DNA of 40,739 bases from positions 1 to 40,739 of the forward strand of contig PNOF01000021.1 of assembly GCA_013824645.1 (NCBI GenBank), given 5' to 3'. Below, in pieces: positions 1-7,585 of this stretch (the first letter of the stretch is position 1; every line of letters begins with the position of its first letter). The notes beneath the pieces were generated by a model. The model had not been told where the DNA came from and made no database searches. It saw nothing but the letters and a program-made list of their open reading frames with translations. The position numbers were made by a program, and so were the translations under genes. Source of the stretch: Syntrophus sp. (in: bacteria). GTDB taxonomy: Bacteria > Desulfobacterota > Syntrophorhabdia > Syntrophorhabdales > Syntrophorhabdaceae.

Positions 1-83
1 GCAAGGAGGAGGAAACCGGAGCGTACAATTTGTACGTGAGGATTTACGACGACGCTGCCAACAAAGATAGCGCTTTGATTTAG
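1..83 (+). CDS. C-terminal fragment of an unidentified protein
   Basis: An open frame enters from the left edge and stops at TAG (81-83), giving 26 residues that end in YVRIYDDAANKDSALI. The alternating hydrophobic/polar pattern (YNLYVRIYDD) looks like the last strands of a beta-sandwich domain, as in exported or adhesin-type proteins. That is only an impression from a short tail. The gene converges on the pilin gene at 240. The family cannot be identified without upstream sequence. Confidence 0.5.
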   Translation, partial: KEEETGAYNLYVRIYDDAANKDSALI

Positions 84-239
84 AAATGGAATTACATCTC
101 TTTGCCGGGTACATGGCACTACAGTCAAGATATACTGTTTTGTTTTGATTTACTTAAGATACTATCAGGGCAAAGAACGCGGACTCAGCAAACAAATATC
201 CCAGTCTCTCTTCCACTTTGTACGATTAAGCGGAAACGA

Positions 240-671
240 TTACCAGGTGCTACAAGCAGGGACAATGGTTTCAGACGTTGCTGTACATGTGACTGTTCCT
301 ATGGTCGATGGAAGCTTCACCCCGGCTAAGGTGAATGTATACGTGCGACCGGAAACCGTAATTGTAACATCAGTGTCTGTAGAGGTACCGACTGTGACAC
401 CTTGCATCTGTGCGTTAGTAACCAGATCGGTCATGACGTAATTCGTGAGCGGTGTTTTATTTTCTAGGATTTTGTTGGCATACATTATCTGGTTTGACCC
501 GCGAAGCGCTGAAAGTACTCCTTTCGCTGTCGCGTCTGCGGCTTGCGCTTGTATCTCAGTATATTTCGGAATTGCCACCGCTGCCAATATACCGATTATG
601 ATAATAACGATGATTAATTCTATAAGGGTAAAACCTTTATTATTCCTGATCGTATTTCTGAATGGTCTCAC
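240..671 (-). CDS. Type IV major pilin (MshA/PilA-like)
   Basis: The 143-residue prepilin has a 13-residue positively charged leader ending in Gly, then the class IV cleavage motif G|FTLIEL with Glu at +5 and a long hydrophobic N-terminal helix (IIVIIIIGILAAVAIPKY). The mature subunit would be about 130 residues. Two Cys near the C terminus (VTCTATS...VPACSTW) could form the usual D-region disulfide. I chose the GTG at 671 because AGGAGGAG lies just upstream and it gives a short leader; a longer frame to 764 has no such signal. It is the last gene of the MSHA-like locus, separated from the response-regulator gene by about 320 nt, so it probably has its own promoter. The prepilin peptidase is not in the window. 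Family certain; major-subunit role inferred from position. Confidence 0.92.
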   Translation of the reverse strand: MRPFRNTIRNNKGFTLIELIIVIIIIGILAAVAIPKYTEIQAQAADATAKGVLSALRGSNQIMYANKILENKTPLTNYVMTDLVTNAQMQGVTVGTSTDTDVTITVSGRTYTFTLAGVKLPSTIGTVTCTATSETIVPACSTW

Positions 672-903
672 GGTGTCTCCTCCTGTTGTTCTCTTTTCTA
701 TGCTACTCACGTCTTCACAATATGCAATTGGCATACTATACAACCACCCCAAAAAAACGCCCACTGTTTACCGCTCGTAATGCATTCTATCCTGTAACCG
801 ACAATAATACGCAACAGCTATAAAAACAATGACATACAGACATCATTGATGAAAAAAAGTTCATAGAACGTTCCTAACATAGGTAATCTATATTACGTTT
901 TGT

Positions 904-982
904 TATTTTAAATATCAACAATTTTTATAGTTGCAGCTACAAAATTTGTTGATATTTAAAATAGTAGCTACAAAAATTGTTG
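904..982. promoter_or_regulatory. Triple 15-bp repeat upstream of the pilin (candidate enhancer sites)
   Basis: Three near-identical 15-mers: CTATAAAAATTGTTG read on the minus strand (916-930), CTACAAAATTTGTTG (937-951) and CTACAAAAATTGTTG (968-982) on the plus strand. Centres are 21 and 31 bp apart, close to two and three helical turns. The first two also form a perfect 18-bp inverted repeat (904-921 with 946-963, 24-nt loop). They lie 245-311 bp upstream of the pilin start and just after the NtrC-type regulator gene, as expected for enhancer sites of such a regulator. An RNA hairpin at the end of the regulator transcript is the alternative. The rest of the 672-990 gap shows no clear promoter. 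Confidence 0.5.
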
Positions 983-990
983 TCATATTG

Positions 991-2346
991 TCATTTTATG
1001 TCCATATCGATTTCGTATTTCTTGATACGGTACCATATGCTCCGCTCTGCTATGCCGAGCATCTTTGCCGCTTTTACCTGAGAATTATGTGATTTTTTCA
1101 GGGCATTGATAATCATATGCTTTTCAAGTTCCGAAATAGCATCATCGAGCGATTTATCGGAATAGACCTGCCCGACAGGCAGGGCATCGCCGCGCAGATG
1201 CAGGGGCAGATCATCTATGGTAATGAGATTGCTATCACACATGATGGCAGCCCGTTTGACAACGCCGATTAATTCCCTCACGTTACCGGGCCACTTGTAG
1301 CTCAGGAGGATACTCCGCGCCTCATCAGTAAACATCATAATCTTCCCTGTCTCTTTTTCGAGATTATGCAAAACATAATCCATGAGAACGGCGACATCTT
1401 CCTGCCTCTCCCGTAAGGGCGGGACATGAATACGTACCTGTGCCAACCGGAAATAGAGGTCTTCCCGAAATTTACCCTCCTTCATTGCATGTTCAAGAAT
1501 ACGGTTTGTTGTCGATACGACCCGTATATCCACCTTAAAGGTTTTTGTAGAACCTAAGTGTTCAACTTCCTGCTTTTCAACAGCCCTGAGGAGCTTCGCC
1601 TGAAGATAGGGGCTCATCTCCCCTATTTCGTCAAGGGCAATGGTCCCTTTATTCGCTGCTTCAAATTTCCCCTGTTTCTGTTGAAGCGCCCCGGTAAAAG
1701 CACCTTTTTCATAGCCGAAGAGTTCACTTTCAAGAAGATTATCCGGTATGGATGCACAGTTTACAATAATCAACTCGCCTTTTCGGTGTGATAATACATG
1801 GAGGAGTTTTGCCACCTCCTCCTTGCCTGTTCCTGTTTCGCCCGTTACAAGGACAGTCAGGTCTTTACTGGCAACCTTTTCTATCTCTTTGAATATTTCC
1901 TTCATTTGCGGAGACTTTCCCACAACACCATGAAAAGTGTTGCCCTCAAGCTCCTTGTCTTTCAAACGCTCTACTTCTTTTTTTAACATCCTTTTGCCAA
2001 GGGCCCTTTTTACGACAACCTTCAGTTCGTCGAGAAGCACGGGTTTGACGAAAAAGTCGGAAGCCCCCCGTTGTATCGCTTCAAGGGCATTTTTCTTTGT
2101 CCCGTATGCCGTGATAATGAGGACCGGGACATCAGTCTTCTGTTTCAGATCGGTCATAGCAGATAAGCCATCCATACCGGGAAGGGTTATATCCATAATA
2201 ATAAGATCAGCGCCGCTCCTTACCGTATCTATTGCTTCCTCATAGGAAAAAAAAGGGCTCACCGCATAATCCTCCCCTTTCAGGGCTTCTTCCAGAAAGA
2301 ACCTTACGCCGGGATCGTCTTCAATGATGATAATATGTTCTTTCAT
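991..2346 (-). CDS. NtrC-family sigma-54-dependent response regulator (PilR-like)
   Basis: Three domains are visible in 451 residues. The N-terminal receiver has acidic pocket E9/D10/D11, phosphoacceptor D52 and K101. The central AAA+ domain has Walker A GETGTGKE, the sigma-54 contact motif GAFTGA and Walker B region IALDEIGEM. The C-terminal Fis-type helix-turn-helix ends in RSIWYRIKKYEID. Once phosphorylated, such proteins bind enhancers and remodel sigma-54 RNA polymerase to open promoters. Its ATG overlaps the stop of the kinase gene by 4 nt (ATGA), so the two are co-translated partners. Its place between pilus machinery and pilin suggests control of pilin transcription, as PilR does for PilA. 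The target is inferred; family and motifs are clear. Confidence 0.93.
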   Translation of the reverse strand: MKEHIIIIEDDPGVRFFLEEALKGEDYAVSPFFSYEEAIDTVRSGADLIIMDITLPGMDGLSAMTDLKQKTDVPVLIITAYGTKKNALEAIQRGASDFFVKPVLLDELKVVVKRALGKRMLKKEVERLKDKELEGNTFHGVVGKSPQMKEIFKEIEKVASKDLTVLVTGETGTGKEEVAKLLHVLSHRKGELIIVNCASIPDNLLESELFGYEKGAFTGALQQKQGKFEAANKGTIALDEIGEMSPYLQAKLLRAVEKQEVEHLGSTKTFKVDIRVVSTTNRILEHAMKEGKFREDLYFRLAQVRIHVPPLRERQEDVAVLMDYVLHNLEKETGKIMMFTDEARSILLSYKWPGNVRELIGVVKRAAIMCDSNLITIDDLPLHLRGDALPVGQVYSDKSLDDAISELEKHMIINALKKSHNSQVKAAKMLGIAERSIWYRIKKYEIDMDIK

Positions 2347-3431
2347 GTTTCCCCTTGTTCCACAGCAATAGCGCCATTTCCGTTGTCATCTTTCAGGGGC
2401 AGTTTTATGGTAAATGTTGTCCCTTCATCTCCGCTTGTTATTGTGATATCCCCTCCGTGCAACTTCATATTCCGCATGGCGATAAAGAGACCGAGCCCTT
2501 TCCCTCCTTTTTTCAGGGTAAAAAAAGGTTTAAAGATTGAACCGTAATCCTTTTCTTCAATCTTTGAGCTTTTATTATATATTGAAACAGAGATAAGATC
2601 ATTTTTCATACCCGTATCAATCCTTATATAGCCGCCGTCTTTCTCATGGTCTATGGCGTTCTTTACTATGTTGGCGATAATCTGATATATCTTCGTCCTG
2701 TCCGCAAAACAGATAAGTTCGCCTTCTTTGTTGAATTCACAGATAATATTCTTTTTCTGCACTTGCATCAGGTTACGGATGACCTCGTCGATGATATCAT
2801 GCACATCAAAACGCTCTTTTGCGAGTTCGTTATCATTAAAATCAAGCAGTTCACGGGTAAAGATGTTTATTTTATTGGCAGCTTCAAGGAGGGTCTCGAT
2901 GTAAACTATCTGAGATTCATCGGTGATTTTTTGTTTTAAAAGTTCGCTCATGCCGGTGATGGTGTTGAGAGGATTTCTCACTTCATGGGCCACCATAAGA
3001 GACATATAACCAAGGGGAATAATATAGTCAAGATTTTCTAAACCTTCTGTGAGAGTATTTTGTTCTCCTGCGTCCGTTTTTGAATGTATATATTCCATAA
3101 GCCCTTCGATAAGCCTATAGACTTCTATCATCTGACCTCTTTCTTTTTTTAATGCTTCAAATTTGACATATTGTTGGGCCTTTCGAACAAGGTCATTTAT
3201 CGGATGGGTCATAGTCCTCATGATAATAAAGGCGCACAGTGATGAAAAGAGGGATGCCGCAAAAATCCACACCCACACCATCTTCGTTTTCATCGGCGCC
3301 AGAATGTTAGACCCTACGGCAATTGACAAAAGACATGTGAGAAATACAATCAAGGGTACTATGATATTTAAACTGTACCGGAGATTGTTCGGGTCTTTTA
3401 AGAAACGCTGTAATAAGTTCATTTTCTTCAT
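2343..3431 (-). CDS. Membrane sensor histidine kinase
   Basis: In 362 residues there are two N-terminal membrane helices (about 22-44 and 52-71) with only a very short segment between them, so there is no real periplasmic sensor domain. A linker follows, then the HisKA box MVAHEVRNPL with H149, then the HATPase domain with N-box (NIVKNAIDHE) and G-box (KGGKGLGLFIA). It autophosphorylates at H149 and should pass phosphate to D52 of the adjoining regulator, whose gene overlaps by 4 nt. With two rather than six membrane helices it differs from PilS of Pseudomonas. The signal is unknown and may come from within the membrane or from pilus proteins. The gene lies 10 nt downstream of the platform-protein gene, so it belongs to the pilus operon. 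Confidence 0.9.
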   Translation of the reverse strand: MKKMNLLQRFLKDPNNLRYSLNIIVPLIVFLTCLLSIAVGSNILAPMKTKMVWVWIFAASLFSSLCAFIIMRTMTHPINDLVRKAQQYVKFEALKKERGQMIEVYRLIEGLMEYIHSKTDAGEQNTLTEGLENLDYIIPLGYMSLMVAHEVRNPLNTITGMSELLKQKITDESQIVYIETLLEAANKINIFTRELLDFNDNELAKERFDVHDIIDEVIRNLMQVQKKNIICEFNKEGELICFADRTKIYQIIANIVKNAIDHEKDGGYIRIDTGMKNDLISVSIYNKSSKIEEKDYGSIFKPFFTLKKGGKGLGLFIAMRNMKLHGGDITITSGDEGTTFTIKLPLKDDNGNGAIAVEQGET

Positions 3432-3441
3432 AGTATCGGTA

Positions 3442-4665
3442 TTAACCGCCTCCTCTCATGGCTTTCATCATATCCCACCAGGGCATGAAAATGGCAAGGG
3501 CAAGAAAGAGCACCATCCCTGCAAGGCCGGCGGTAAGGACCGGTTCGATCCATGCGGAAAGCCTGGCCACAGAATAAGAGACTTCCCTGTCGTAGTGCAC
3601 CGACACTTCACGGAGCATTTCTTCCAGCGAGCCTGTTTCTTCACCAGTGGCAATAAGATGAATAACAAGAGGCGGAAAGATTTTCGCATCCTTCAGCGGC
3701 CTTGTAATACCCCTTCCCTTTTCAATACTGACGGCAATTTCCTGAACTTTCTTTGCGATATATTCATTACCAACGGCCCGGGACACAATATCCAGGGTCC
3801 TGATAATGGGAATGCCTGTGCGGATCAGGTTTTCCAGCGTAAAGGCAAACCTGCTCATACAGATCTTCAGAATAATCTGGCCCACAAGGGGCAGCATCAA
3901 TTTCAATCTGTCGATTGCATACGCGCCTGAAACCGTCCTCTTGTAAAAGATAAAAGCCATGATCGCCGTGAAAGCTACCCCGATGGCTATCATGGTATAT
4001 TTCTGAAAAATATCATTTATAATAAGCAGCACCTGCGTGGGAAGGGGAAGCGCAACTTTTGCGGTCTTAAATATGGGCACAAACTTGGGCACCACAACAT
4101 TAATGAGCACAACAAAGGCAATCCCAAGTGTGACTACAACAAACATGGGATATCTCAAGGCCGATTTAAGCATTTCCCGTGTCCTCATCTGAAACTCAAG
4201 GACTCCTGACAGCCGTTCCAGCACATCTTCCAGGCTGCCGCTTAATTCACCGGCACGGATCATGCTTGTATAGAGTTCAGAAAAGATGCCTTTATGTTTC
4301 GAAAGGGCATCGGAAAAACTATGGCCCTTGTCGATGTCCTGCCCGATGACTTTAATGGCTACCCGTAATCGTTCGTTATTTGTTTGTTCCTCAAGCGCCC
4401 TGAGTCCCGACACCATGGGAATACCCGCTCTGATGACCGTCTGGAGCTGCCGGGTAAAAAATATGAGATCATCGTCTTTAATCCTCTGGAACCGCATCAG
4501 AAATTCATCGATTGCAAATGTGCCAACCTTTGATTCCACAGCAGAAACAGGGAATAACCCCATATTATCGAGCTGGACAAAAACGTCCCGCTGGTTCGCC
4601 GCCTCCATGCTGCCTGCCACCAGAAGGCCTCTTTCATCCCGTGCTCTATATTTGAATGTGGCCAT
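3442..4665 (-). CDS. mshG: Type IV pilus inner-membrane platform protein (MshG/PilC/GspF family)
   Basis: A 407-residue protein with the family layout: N-terminal MATFKYRARDERG, two tandem T2SSF domains (about 70-195 and 270-395), and membrane helices near 168-190, 220-240 and 375-398. The marker motif FTRQLQTVIRAGIPM opens the first domain, and a related LENLIRTGIPI segment opens the second. The protein sits in the inner membrane and couples the assembly ATPase to the growing pilus. AGGAGG precedes the ATG, and the start is 5 nt after the ATPase stop. The symbol mshG rests on family plus gene order (after MshL, MshN and MshE); by sequence alone PilC or GspF would fit as well. Confidence 0.92.
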   Translation of the reverse strand: MATFKYRARDERGLLVAGSMEAANQRDVFVQLDNMGLFPVSAVESKVGTFAIDEFLMRFQRIKDDDLIFFTRQLQTVIRAGIPMVSGLRALEEQTNNERLRVAIKVIGQDIDKGHSFSDALSKHKGIFSELYTSMIRAGELSGSLEDVLERLSGVLEFQMRTREMLKSALRYPMFVVVTLGIAFVVLINVVVPKFVPIFKTAKVALPLPTQVLLIINDIFQKYTMIAIGVAFTAIMAFIFYKRTVSGAYAIDRLKLMLPLVGQIILKICMSRFAFTLENLIRTGIPIIRTLDIVSRAVGNEYIAKKVQEIAVSIEKGRGITRPLKDAKIFPPLVIHLIATGEETGSLEEMLREVSVHYDREVSYSVARLSAWIEPVLTAGLAGMVLFLALAIFMPWWDMMKAMRGGG

Positions 4666-4670
4666 CTCTC

Positions 4671-6380
4671 TTAATCCTCCTGAATAACAGTAAGGGCCTC
4701 TTCAAGCGTTGTGGTGCCGAAGAGGACTTTCATGACTGCATCGTCACGCATGAGTCGCATCCCTTTTTCTTGTGCCTTTTTCTTGAGCACTTCGCTCGGG
4801 ACCTTGGCTATTATCAGTTCTCTTAACTCATCGTCTATGACGAGCACTTCATACACCCCGGTACGCCCCCGGTATCCCTTGTACTTGCACGCAGGGCACC
4901 CTTTTCCTCTGTACAAAAGCACATCCTCCCGTATCTGAAAGGTTTTATGCACTGAAGCCGCCGGGTAATAGGACTCTTTGCACTCAGGACAGATTTTTCT
5001 GATCAACCTTTGCCCGATAACACAGGAAACCGAGGATGTCACAAGAAAGGGTTCAATACCCATTTCGACTAACCGCATGATGGCGCTCGACGCATCATTG
5101 GTGTGGAGGGTAGACAAAACAAGGTGCCCGGTAAGGGCCGAATGGATGGCAATAGCTGCCGTTTCCCTGTCACGTATCTCGCCAACCATAATGACATCAG
5201 GGTCCTGTCTCAAAATGGACCTGAGGCCGCTCTCAAAGGTCAATCCTGCCCTGGGGTTGACCTGGGCCTGCGCGAGCCCCTCAAGGGTATACTCCACCGG
5301 GTCTTCTATAGTAATAATGTTTTTCTCAACAGAATTGATATGGTTCAAAATTGCATAGAGAGTAGTCGATTTGCCGCTTCCCGTCGGTCCTGTCGAAAGG
5401 ATAAATCCATAGGGTCTTTTCAACACACTCTTGATTTTTTCTTTGTCATCACGGAGCAGACCAAGATGGTCAATACCATAGAGGGCCGTGCTTTTATCGA
5501 GAAGACGGAGCACTACCTTTTCCCCGTGAATAGTGGGGAACGTAGAAACCCTGATACCAACTTCCCTGCTTGAGTCCCGTACATTGAACCTTCCATCCTG
5601 GGGAGTTCTTGTTTTTGCGATGTCGATACCGGCAAGGATTTTAATTCTCGATACGATGGGGAGAAATAACTTCTTTTCCGGGCTGGGTACTTCGTGCAGT
5701 TTTCCATCGACCCTCATCCTGACACGCATAATATTTTTCGAGGGTTCTACATGGATATCGCTCACATTATCTGCAAGCGCCTGCGCAAGTAAGCTATTTA
5801 CAAATCTGACAACAGGTTCTTCCTCTGTCTGATCGACAGCTATGCGCTCATCCTGATCCAGATCTTCTTCTTCGTCTTTGATGAGAGTTAATTCCTGCTG
5901 TTTTATTCTGTCGAGGGTTTCTTCAACGATTGTTTTTAATCCATAATATTTTTCCAGAGCCTGCTTGAGATCGACTTCAGTTACAATAATGGGCTCTATT
6001 TCCATTTTCACAATACGGGCAACATCATCCATTGCCTCGATATCAAGGGGATCTACCATGGCAAGCTTCAAAACATTGTGCCGTCTCATTACAGGTATCA
6101 CAAGAGAGTTTTTTGCGATATCGGCAGAAATGAGCCTGACAACATCTTCGGGTATTTCCATTTCGTTCATATTAACAATGGGGATGTTCAACTGTCTACT
6201 GATGATATCAATCATTTCACTTTCGGAAAGCAACCCAAGCCGTACGATAGCCTTTCCGAGCTTATCGCCATATTTCTTCTGCTCTTTCAAGGCCTGGAGC
6301 AAGTCTTTTTCCGTTATTTTCTTTGCGTCTAAAAGGAGCTCGCCCAGTCTCTTCCGCGTCCTAACCATCGAATACCCCAT
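4671..6380 (-). CDS. mshE: Pilus assembly ATPase with MshEN-type N-domain (MshE/PilB)
   Basis: This is a 569-residue GspE/PilB-family hexameric ATPase that powers pilus extension. The N terminus carries two tandem MshEN-like segments, RLGELLL...LKEQ and LGKAIVRLGLLSESEM, the fold that binds cyclic di-GMP in MshE. The first copy has Lys where Gly is usual. The catalytic part has Walker A GPTGSGKSTTL, the Asp box (ITIEDPVEY), Walker B (DPDVIMVGEIRD) and the His box. A zinc-binding CPEC...CPAC tetrad lies near 475-515. Two starts are possible: ATG 6380 (used here) or ATG 6368, which has GGGG six bases upstream. A 7-bp-period repeat array separates it from mshN. ATPase identity is certain; the MSHA subtype is inferred from gene order and the N-domain. 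Confidence 0.92.
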   Translation of the reverse strand: MGYSMVRTRKRLGELLLDAKKITEKDLLQALKEQKKYGDKLGKAIVRLGLLSESEMIDIISRQLNIPIVNMNEMEIPEDVVRLISADIAKNSLVIPVMRRHNVLKLAMVDPLDIEAMDDVARIVKMEIEPIIVTEVDLKQALEKYYGLKTIVEETLDRIKQQELTLIKDEEEDLDQDERIAVDQTEEEPVVRFVNSLLAQALADNVSDIHVEPSKNIMRVRMRVDGKLHEVPSPEKKLFLPIVSRIKILAGIDIAKTRTPQDGRFNVRDSSREVGIRVSTFPTIHGEKVVLRLLDKSTALYGIDHLGLLRDDKEKIKSVLKRPYGFILSTGPTGSGKSTTLYAILNHINSVEKNIITIEDPVEYTLEGLAQAQVNPRAGLTFESGLRSILRQDPDVIMVGEIRDRETAAIAIHSALTGHLVLSTLHTNDASSAIMRLVEMGIEPFLVTSSVSCVIGQRLIRKICPECKESYYPAASVHKTFQIREDVLLYRGKGCPACKYKGYRGRTGVYEVLVIDDELRELIIAKVPSEVLKKKAQEKGMRLMRDDAVMKVLFGTTTLEEALTVIQED

Positions 6381-6433
6381 TAAAAGCCGGTGATATATTA
6401 TGAGTCATATATCTCGATCGCTTGTTGCCTTTT

Positions 6434-6518
6434 CTTGTACCTTTCACCTTTTACCTTATTACCTTGTACCTTTCACCTTGTACCTTTCACCTTGTACCTT
6501 TTACCTCTTGCCTATTAT
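6434..6518. repeat. 7-bp-period array between mshN and mshE
   Basis: Ten consecutive units of the form CTTNNAC (CTTGTAC, CTTTCAC, CTTTTAC), with one 8-nt unit (CTTATTAC at 6455-6462), then two degenerate units (CTCTTGC, CTATTAT). The mshN stop codon (6515-6517) lies inside the last unit. On the transcribed strand the array is purine-rich, with AAGGT in most units. The period is not a multiple of three, so it does not encode a repeated peptide. The remaining 6381-6433 stretch holds a small inverted repeat, GATATAT (6392-6398) with ATATATC (6407-6413). Confidence 0.85.
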
Positions 6519-7585
6519 TTCTTTTCTTCAATATACTTCAACCTCTCGATAATATCCTTTCGTGATCCCGGAGCATGCGTCGATAAAAGATACTGTCTGT
6601 AATAGCGGGCCGCATCATCATATTCACCTATATTGTCTTTAACCACCGCATAAGACAAAAAGAGAGAAGGATCTTTGATTTTCTTTTGAAGAGGAATATC
6701 GAGCAGTTTCGCAGCTTCCTGGAATCTTCCCCCGCTTCTCAACAATGCGGCAAGATTCAGGTAAGGTTCTACACTATCAGGATCAATTGAAATGGCCTTT
6801 CTGAAATATTCTTCGGCCAGCTTGTTATCTCCGTCTCTCATGGCAACAAGACCGATATTGTTATAGGCCTTAGGATAGTTTTTCTGATATTCCAGTATCC
6901 TTTTGAAGTAAAATAAGGCTTCCACCCTGTTATCCTCTTGCATGGCTATAACACCGAGGTTATTCAACGTTTCAGTGTGATTCGGTTTCTTCGCGAGGAT
7001 TTGTTTGTAGATGCTTTTTGCCTCTCTCATCCTGCCTGACTGCAATTCTTTGAGCCCTTCATTATACATTCTGTCAATTTTGTCATCATCTGTTTTCCGA
7101 ATGACAGCCCTCTCGGGCTCAACGGCAGTCTCCTGTAAATCGCTTCTACCCTTCTTTGCGGAAGGGGACAGAGGAGACATTGTTTCTTTATCTCTGCTCT
7201 GTTTTTTTGCAATGGTACGAGGCGGAGAAACTATCTCTTTCCTGCTACCCACTTTCACCGAAGGGGGGGCAGGGGGGATTTTTTCAGGAATAGTAACTGC
7301 GCCACTTTTTTGCTCTTCCTGCTTTAGCGGAACATTGGCTGCAACCTGGACAGGTTTTGCCGGCGTGAGGGCCGGGGCAACAACCGGTTGTGTTATCTGC
7401 TTCGGCCTGTGAAAATAAGGAACATACAGATAGGCAATGACAACAGCGACAATGCTGAAACCTATTATTGCATAGACAAGTATCCTTGGCTTTTTTTGCG
7501 TGCCCAGAGGTTTATAGGGGATATTCTGTTTTTTGTTTTTCCGCTCCTCCTGGGCCTTCTTAAGGGCATCGTGTATTATGCTCAT
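6515..7585 (-). CDS. mshN: TPR-containing pilus biogenesis protein (MshN-like)
   Basis: The 356-residue protein starts with MSIIHDALKKAQEERK, the cytoplasmic leader typical of GspB/MshN-type pilus proteins. A single membrane helix follows (about 34-54), then a Pro/Lys-rich periplasmic linker to about 165. About four to five tetratricopeptide repeats fill residues 165-340, for example LNNLGVIAMQEDNRVEALFYF and YNNIGLVAMRDGDNKLAEEYF. MshN-type proteins are thought to scaffold the secretin/alignment complex. Start ATG overlaps the mshL stop by one base (TAATG). The symbol follows from leader, architecture and position between mshL and mshE; TPR proteins diverge fast, so direct homology is moderately sure. 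Confidence 0.75.
   Translation of the reverse strand: MSIIHDALKKAQEERKNKKQNIPYKPLGTQKKPRILVYAIIGFSIVAVVIAYLYVPYFHRPKQITQPVVAPALTPAKPVQVAANVPLKQEEQKSGAVTIPEKIPPAPPSVKVGSRKEIVSPPRTIAKKQSRDKETMSPLSPSAKKGRSDLQETAVEPERAVIRKTDDDKIDRMYNEGLKELQSGRMREAKSIYKQILAKKPNHTETLNNLGVIAMQEDNRVEALFYFKRILEYQKNYPKAYNNIGLVAMRDGDNKLAEEYFRKAISIDPDSVEPYLNLAALLRSGGRFQEAAKLLDIPLQKKIKDPSLFLSYAVVKDNIGEYDDAARYYRQYLLSTHAPGSRKDIIERLKYIEEKK

Noticed and set aside
121-147. ACAGT/ACTGT hairpin followed by TTTTGTTTTG as terminator of the first gene
   Set aside because: The stem is only five weak pairs; it cannot be told from chance.
759-772. Possible sigma-54 -24/-12 promoter for the pilin on the minus strand (GG-N10-GC)
   Set aside because: Only the GG and GC cores fit; the reading CGGTAAACAGTGGGC lacks the TTGC and TGGCAC context. 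Too weak to list despite the attractive position.
3163-3930. Plus-strand open frame of 255 codons
   Set aside because: Lies opposite the histidine kinase and MshG genes, both with clear motifs; no recognisable domain.
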